From positions 1 to 59,888 of the forward strand of contig VYDB01000104.1 in the NCBI GenBank assembly GCA_009843635.1: 59,888 nt of DNA, read 5' to 3'. The stretch is from Gammaproteobacteria bacterium. Its GTDB lineage: Bacteria > Pseudomonadota > Gammaproteobacteria > Pseudomonadales > Azotimanducaceae. The notes under the pieces were generated by a model. The model was not told the origin of the DNA, made no database searches, and saw only the letters and a program-made list of their open reading frames with translations. Positions 55,336-59,888 of this stretch are shown one piece after another. The position numbers and the translations under genes were made by a program. Positions within the stretch are counted from its first letter, which is position 1. Every line of letters starts with the position of its first letter.

Positions 55336-55355
55336 GGTTTCGAATCTGCGTTCAT

Positions 55356-55372
55356 CAAATGACTTAATGATA
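55356..55372 (-). promoter_or_regulatory. Shared operator-like motif, copy 3
   Basis: Minus strand TATCATTAAGTCATTTG, 21 bp before the HMG-CoA lyase start and 17 bp before the CaiB start on the other side. It overlaps the palindrome ATGATATATCAT at 55367-55378. Third copy of the motif at 35292 and 44987. Confidence 0.55.
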
Positions 55373-55388
55373 TATCATAGAGACAAGT

Positions 55389-56660
55389 TTGCAGCATGCG
55401 AGCCTTGGAGTGACAGCGACCAGTTTCCCGACCACCCGCCAGGCGGCCAGCGGCCTGCAGGATCCGCCAATCGGTCCCCAGGACTCAGCGCGGCCTCTCG
55501 ACGGACTGCGCGTCGTCGAGTTCTCGCACATGGTGATGGGGCCGGCGACCGGGGTGATTCTGGCGGACCTCGGCGCCGACGTGCTCAAAGTGGAACCGCC
55601 CGGCGGCGACAACACTCGGTGGCTCAAGGGTTCCGGGGGCGGCTACTTCGCGATGTACAACCGCAACAAGCGCAGCCTGTGCGCCGATCTCAAGAATCCA
55701 AGAGCGCAAGCGCTGGTGCACACCATGTTGGCTGACGCCGACGTCCTGCTGGAGAATTTCCGCCCTGGCGCAATGGACAAGCTCGGCTTCGGTTACGAGA
55801 CCCTCAAGGAACGCAACCCTCGCTTGGTGTACTGCAGCCTCAAGGGCTTCCTGCCGGGCCCCTACGGCGAGCGGGTGGCGCTCGACGAAGTCACGCAGAT
55901 GATGGGCGGGCTCGCCTACATGACCGGCCTGCCGGGCAAGCCCATGCGCGCCGGCTCCTCCATCGTGGACATCACCGGGGGCATGTTCGGCGCCATCGCC
56001 GTGCTCGCCGCGCTGCAGGAGCGCAATCGCACCGGCTGCGGCCAGCGCGTCACCAGTGCGCTCTTCGAGACCACGGCGTTCCTGGTCGGCCAACACATGG
56101 CCCAGCAGTCGGTGCTTGGCGAGGAGCCCCAGCCCATGTCCGTGCGCAGCGCCGCCTGGGGTGTTTATGACCTGTTCGACTGTGCCGACGGACAGCTCTT
56201 CGTGGCGGTGGTGAGCGATACCCAATGGCGGCGCTTCTGCGCCGACTTCGGCCTTGACGCCCTGGCCGCCGACGCCAGGCTTGCCGACAACGCCGGCCGG
56301 GTCGCTCAACGCGAGCGGTTCATGCCGGCTTTACGGGAACTGTTTGCCGGATTCGGCCGGGGCCAAGCTGCTGCCAAGCTGGCCCGCGCCGGCCTGCCTT
56401 TCGCGGAGATCAACAAGCCGTCCGACCTGTTCGAAGACCCTCACTTGGCTCTTGGCGGGCTGGTGGACGTCCGTCTCGCCGACGGCGCCAAGGCCCGCTT
56501 GCCCAAATTGCCGGTGGACATGGACGGGCGCCGGTTTGAACTGCGCCGTCACCTGCCCCGCGTTGGCGAGCATTCCCGGGAGGCGGCACGGGGCACCGGC
56601 TGGAGCGAGGCCGAAATCGAGGCGCTGATCGCCGACGGCGTCCTTTTCGAGGACCAGTGA
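55389..56660 (+). CDS. CaiB/BaiF family CoA-transferase
   Basis: Class III CoA-transferase, 423 residues. N-terminal VVEFSHMVMGPATGVILADLGADVLKVEPPGGD, the RNKRSLCADLK and LLENFRPGAMDKLGFGYE segments, and catalytic Asp in SSIVDITGGMFGAIA are all typical. It activates an organic acid to its CoA ester. TTG 55389 gives the longest form; GTG 55410 is possible and the body begins near residue 35 (RPLDGLRVVEF). First gene of a five-gene plus-strand operon. Confidence 0.92.
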   Translation: MQHASLGVTATSFPTTRQAASGLQDPPIGPQDSARPLDGLRVVEFSHMVMGPATGVILADLGADVLKVEPPGGDNTRWLKGSGGGYFAMYNRNKRSLCADLKNPRAQALVHTMLADADVLLENFRPGAMDKLGFGYETLKERNPRLVYCSLKGFLPGPYGERVALDEVTQMMGGLAYMTGLPGKPMRAGSSIVDITGGMFGAIAVLAALQERNRTGCGQRVTSALFETTAFLVGQHMAQQSVLGEEPQPMSVRSAAWGVYDLFDCADGQLFVAVVSDTQWRRFCADFGLDALAADARLADNAGRVAQRERFMPALRELFAGFGRGQAAAKLARAGLPFAEINKPSDLFEDPHLALGGLVDVRLADGAKARLPKLPVDMDGRRFELRRHLPRVGEHSREAARGTGWSEAEIEALIADGVLFEDQ

Positions 56661-56688
56661 GGGCCAACGGACGGGCTAGGAGGGGAAG

Positions 56689-56985
56689 ATGGCAGCCTAT
56701 CTCATAGTGACCGCCCAGATTCGGGACCGGGCCCGCTTCCTGGCGGACTATGCCCCCGCAGCGGCCGCGCTCACCGAGCGGTTCGGCGGCGAATACCTGC
56801 TGCGGGCGCCTGGCGCGGAAGTGCTCGAAGGCGACCATCCGGGCGGCTCGGTCGTCGTGTCCCGGTGGCCTGACAAGGCGGCCGCACTGGCATTCTGGCG
56901 CTCCCCGGAGTACGCCGAAGCCAAGCGCTTGCGGGAAGGCGTCGCCGACTGCCAGGTGTTGGTTGTCGAGGAGCCAGCGGCGTGA
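56689..56985 (+). CDS. DUF1330 family protein
   Basis: 98-residue ferredoxin-like-fold protein: AAYLIVTAQIRDRARFLADY, FGGEYLLRAPGAEVLEGD, VVSRWPDKAAALAFW and SPEYAEAKRLRE. Function unknown; may be a small oxygenase-like or binding protein in the pathway. Strong SD (AGGAGGGG) before the ATG. Its stop overlaps the next GTG by 4 nt. Confidence 0.9.
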   Translation: MAAYLIVTAQIRDRARFLADYAPAAAALTERFGGEYLLRAPGAEVLEGDHPGGSVVVSRWPDKAAALAFWRSPEYAEAKRLREGVADCQVLVVEEPAA

Positions 56986-57476
56986 GCGATTGGCCCGCGC
57001 TGATCAAGCGGACGACCCTCATCGTGCGCGACATGGCGGCGAGCCGGCGCTGGTACGAGCAGGTGCTGGGCATGCAGGTGTGGATGGACACCGAGTTCGT
57101 GCTGAGCGGCGAGGGACTGGCCGCCGGCGCCGAGGGGGACCGCACCCATCTGGTCATCATGCGCGGCGAGCACGACAGGATCGGCATGATCGGCCTGCTG
57201 CAATGGCTCGATCCACCTTGGCCCGCGCCGCCGGTTCCCACTGAGGTCGCCTACGGCGCACCCGTGTTCGTGGTGGAATGCGACGACGCGGAGCGGGTGG
57301 CCGCAAGGGCCGCAGCGCTGGGGTCCCGCGTTCACTGCCCGCCGCGGATCTGGTCCACGCGGGGTGCCCGGGGAGAACTGCGCCACTTCGTTGGCACGTC
57401 GGTGTTCGATCCGGACGGCCACTTCTACGAATGCAACCAGGTTACCGCTATTGACGAACCGGAGGACGCCCCATGA
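56982..57476 (+). CDS. VOC family protein (glyoxalase fold) 1
   Basis: 164 residues, two beta-alpha-beta-beta-beta modules: TTLIVRDMAASRRWYEQVLGM and GAPVFVVECDDAERVAARAA, then DPDGHFYECNQ at the metal Glu position. Likely an isomerase, lyase or dioxygenase step for the CoA-activated substrate. Coupled to both neighbours by 4-nt overlaps. Confidence 0.87.
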   Translation: MSDWPALIKRTTLIVRDMAASRRWYEQVLGMQVWMDTEFVLSGEGLAAGAEGDRTHLVIMRGEHDRIGMIGLLQWLDPPWPAPPVPTEVAYGAPVFVVECDDAERVAARAAALGSRVHCPPRIWSTRGARGELRHFVGTSVFDPDGHFYECNQVTAIDEPEDAP

Positions 57477-57913
57477 CACTGCGATTTCAGCGTGCCAACT
57501 TCCTTGTGTCGAGCATCGAGCAGGCCCTACCCTTCTATAGGGATGTGCTCGGCTTCAGCGTGGCGTTCGTCAAGGAACCGAGGGCGGCCAGCTACTCGCA
57601 CCAAGTGTTCGGGCTGGACACCAGCGGGTCGGTCGGGTTCGCAACCCTGAGCGCGCCGTCCCAGGAACGGGTGATGGCACTGACCGAGGTGCCGGGATTG
57701 GCGACCCAGGCGGCGCCCCGGCGAAGCGCCCTCGTCATTGAAGTGGAGGATGTCGATGGGGTCGTCGCCCGCGCCGAGGCGGGCGGCTTCCAAGTGTTTC
57801 CCGAGGAGCGGCTGCTGACCCACGACGGCCGGGTGGGCCGGGAGGTGGGCCTGCTCGACGGCGACGGCAACCTGACCGTCATCTACCACATCGACCAGCC
57901 CGCGCCCCAATGA
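57473..57913 (+). CDS. VOC family protein (glyoxalase fold) 2
   Basis: 146 residues: RANFLVSSIEQALPFYRDVLGFSV, then SALVIEVEDVDGVVARAEAGG and LLDGDGNLTVIYHID. Only about 30% like the preceding VOC protein by eye, so it probably performs a different step or forms a heterodimer with it. Coupled to the MFS gene by a 4-nt overlap. Confidence 0.87.
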   Translation: MTLRFQRANFLVSSIEQALPFYRDVLGFSVAFVKEPRAASYSHQVFGLDTSGSVGFATLSAPSQERVMALTEVPGLATQAAPRRSALVIEVEDVDGVVARAEAGGFQVFPEERLLTHDGRVGREVGLLDGDGNLTVIYHIDQPAPQ

Positions 57914-59265
57914 GCGCCGTCACAGACAACGGCGACGGCGCCCCGGAAGCCGCGCCCGCCGTGCAGGTGGAGTATCCGGGCGCAGGGCGGGCCTGGTACA
58001 TGGTCTTCCTGCTGACCATCGCCTACGTCGTGTCCTTCGTTGACCGCAGCATCCTCGGCTTGCTGATCGATCCGATCAAGGCTGACTTGGGGCTCTCGGA
58101 CTTTCAGATCGGCCTGCTGCTTGGCCCTGCATTCGCCATCTTCTACGCCACCATGGGGCTGCCCTTGGGCTACCTCGCGGACCGCGGGCGCCGCACTTGG
58201 ATCGTGGCCGCCGGCATCACCCTGTGGTCCGCCGCCACCGCCCTGTCCGGGCTGGCGCGCAACTTCGGGCAGTTGTTCATCGCCAGAATGTCGGTCGGTG
58301 TTGGGGAGGCCACCTTGAGCCCCTGCGCCATGTCACTGATCTCGGATTCCTATCCCGAGGAAAGGCGCGGCAAGCCCATCGCCTTCTATTCCAGCGGCAT
58401 CTCCCTGGGCAGCGGGCTGGCGTCCCTGCTCGGTGCGGCCGTGCTCGCCTGGGTGGGGACCGAGAACAAGATGGAGTGGCCATTGCTTGGCCCGCTATCT
58501 GGCTGGCAGACCGCGTTCTTGGTGGTCGGGCTGCCTGGCGTGGTGCTAGGGGCGCTGTTCCTGCTGGTGCGCGAGCCGCGGCGCATCGGCGTCAGCGCCG
58601 GCGGGCACCTCGGTCACATGTTCGTCCACATCGGACGCCACGGCGCGGTCTTCACATGCTTCCTGTCGGTGTTCTGCGTCATGACCACCATCGCCTACAG
58701 CCACGGCTGGCTGGCGGTCACCTTCGCCCGCACGTATGGCTGGGCGGTGGAGGAGTACGCCTTCGCCAACGGCGTCGCGCTGCTGATAGCCGGCCCGCTG
58801 GCCGTCAATTTCGCTGGCGCACTGTCCGACCGCTTCACCAGCCGCGGGCAACGGGACGCGCCCATGCGCATCGCCTTGGGCGGGTTGGCGGTGGCGGTGC
58901 CGACCTGCACCATCGGCCCGCTGCTGGACAACGCCTGGGCGGCTTTCGGGCTGCTGACGCTGGGCAACGTGGGGATGGCCTTCATCACCGCCACCTCCGT
59001 GACCGCGCTGCTGCCCATCACCCCCGCCCGGATCCGCGCCCAGGTGGTCGCCTTCTACTACATGGCGATCAGCTTGGCTGGGTTGATGCTGGGTCCCACC
59101 TTGGTTGGCGCATTGAACGACTTGGTGTTCGGCACGGACGGGGTTCGCTACAGCGTGGCGCTGCTGCCGATCGTATTCGGCGCGCCGGTGCTGGCGCTGG
59201 CCCCGGTCACCCTGCGGCTATACCGCCGCGCACTGCGGCAGGACATTGGGGAGTCCGGCGCTTAG
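57910..59265 (+). CDS. Spinster-type MFS transporter
   Basis: 451 residues, twelve predicted helices. Signature regions are YVVSFVDRSILGLLIDPIKAD, GLPLGYLADRGRRTWIVAAG and RMSVGVGEATLSPCAMSLIS, which belong to the spinster/4-hydroxybenzoate-type MFS branch. As last gene of the CaiB operon it probably imports the substrate. Confidence 0.9.
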   Translation: MSAVTDNGDGAPEAAPAVQVEYPGAGRAWYMVFLLTIAYVVSFVDRSILGLLIDPIKADLGLSDFQIGLLLGPAFAIFYATMGLPLGYLADRGRRTWIVAAGITLWSAATALSGLARNFGQLFIARMSVGVGEATLSPCAMSLISDSYPEERRGKPIAFYSSGISLGSGLASLLGAAVLAWVGTENKMEWPLLGPLSGWQTAFLVVGLPGVVLGALFLLVREPRRIGVSAGGHLGHMFVHIGRHGAVFTCFLSVFCVMTTIAYSHGWLAVTFARTYGWAVEEYAFANGVALLIAGPLAVNFAGALSDRFTSRGQRDAPMRIALGGLAVAVPTCTIGPLLDNAWAAFGLLTLGNVGMAFITATSVTALLPITPARIRAQVVAFYYMAISLAGLMLGPTLVGALNDLVFGTDGVRYSVALLPIVFGAPVLALAPVTLRLYRRALRQDIGESGA

Positions 59266-59319
59266 TTTCGGGACACAACACCCCCAGTTGCAAACAAACG
59301 CGTCAGCAAACGGGCACCC

Positions 59320-59888
59320 TCACCACCGTGCGCTTATCTCCACACCGATGCCGTGATCGGGTGCTCCGGCGGCGTCCTCCTTGCGGGTGATCTCGATGCC
59401 GAGCATCAGTTGGCGCGCGTCCGGGCTGGCCGGCTCCAGCCGCCAGCCGAGGCGGTAGTCGCGTCCCGTGCCGGAGTGCCCGTAGCCGAAGTTCGGGGTG
59501 CCGGTGAAGCGTTCGCGGAACGCGGGCAGCCCCCAGGCGGCCTCCACCGTCCAACGCCCGGCACCGCCGCCGAACGCGCCTTGGCGTCCGGGCGCCTCGT
59601 GGGCGAACAGCGCGTCCAGGCCGCCGGTGGCAGTCCCGCCCAGGTCCTGCTTGAGCGACAGCGACAGGCCGCGCCCGTTCGACGGATCTGGATCGAACGC
59701 GATGGACGCGGACAGGCCCCGATCCGTGCGGCCTTCCACCTCGTGCGCCAGAAGGGTGCGCGCCGCGATGTCGGCCGACAGGCCGAGCCGCGGGTCAGTC
59801 CAGACCAAGCCACCGCCAAGCTCCAGCCCGAATCCGGTCTCCGCGTCCCCGCCGTCGTGGCGCAGGCCGGTCTCCAGCCGGGGCTTGA
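59320..59888 (-). CDS. Partial autotransporter-like outer-membrane beta-barrel (C terminus)
   Basis: The reading frame is open to the end of the window, so the gene starts outside. About 189 residues of alternating strands: LRHDGGDAETGFGLELGGG, GLSADIAARTLLAHE, SLSLKQDLGG and RDYRLGWRLEP, with the final Phe/Trp-type end GVEISARW expected for a barrel inserted by BAM. Probably the barrel of an autotransporter or Ig-like surface protein; the passenger is not visible. Confidence 0.7.
   Translation of the reverse strand, partial: KPRLETGLRHDGGDAETGFGLELGGGLVWTDPRLGLSADIAARTLLAHEVEGRTDRGLSASIAFDPDPSNGRGLSLSLKQDLGGTATGGLDALFAHEAPGRQGAFGGGAGRWTVEAAWGLPAFRERFTGTPNFGYGHSGTGRDYRLGWRLEPASPDARQLMLGIEITRKEDAAGAPDHGIGVEISARW

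Overview
The window looks like chromosome from a high-GC, free-living or host-associated marine-type gammaproteobacterium. The evidence is the lolCDE set, comEC next to a DUF2062 gene, bifunctional cysNC with cysD, glnK-amtB behind a sigma54-type promoter, a TonB-dependent receptor and many 4-nt ATGA/GTGA gene overlaps. No integrase, transposase, prophage or CRISPR array is visible.

Layout. 0-9.6 kb is housekeeping: clpB, comEC, DUF2062, then an apbE-lolC-lolD-lolE operon. 9.7-12.3 kb has an enoyl-CoA hydratase and a copper amine oxidase. 12.4-15.2 kb is cysD-cysNC (sulfate activation). 15.2-18 kb has a split spermidine-synthase-like pair with a palindromic (REPIN-like) element at the junction, a tRNA-Arg(CCT), a SPOR protein and a YCII protein. 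18.1-25 kb is the most interesting part. It holds a glucosylglycerate (GG) module (GG phosphorylase, glucosyl-3-phosphoglycerate synthase and phosphatase) beside glnK-amtB. Two divergent sigma54-type (-24/-12) promoters occupy the intergenic region, which suggests that GG synthesis and ammonium uptake are switched on together under nitrogen limitation. 25.1-32.4 kb is a tightly packed lipid-modification operon (desaturase, FAD oxidoreductase, DUF1365, two cyclopropane-synthase-type methyltransferases) running into its own sensor kinase and response regulator. nhaA, DUF6356 and an Lrp regulator follow.

34.7-48 kb and 53.3-59.3 kb are catabolic accessory clusters. They include TonB receptor/monoamine oxidase/DUF1838; two PuuE-like deacetylases with an isochorismatase-like hydrolase opposite a FAD oxidase, an odd two-domain alpha/beta hydrolase and a GntR regulator; and a nitrilase-like protein and HMG-CoA lyase opposite CaiB/VOC/VOC/MFS. 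A 17-bp motif (TATCATTANGTCANTWR) recurs in three of the divergent intergenic regions of these clusters and may mark a shared regulon.

49-53.3 kb is a toxin-antitoxin and gene-decay island (RES/ParS-like pair, DUF433 gene, PIN-like pair, a gene with an in-frame stop). A second PIN/RHH module at 40.6-41.3 kb sits between an intact gene and a truncated copy of that same gene. The window ends inside an outer-membrane beta-barrel (autotransporter-like) gene. All functional calls come from reading sequence and remembered family motifs; no database search was run.
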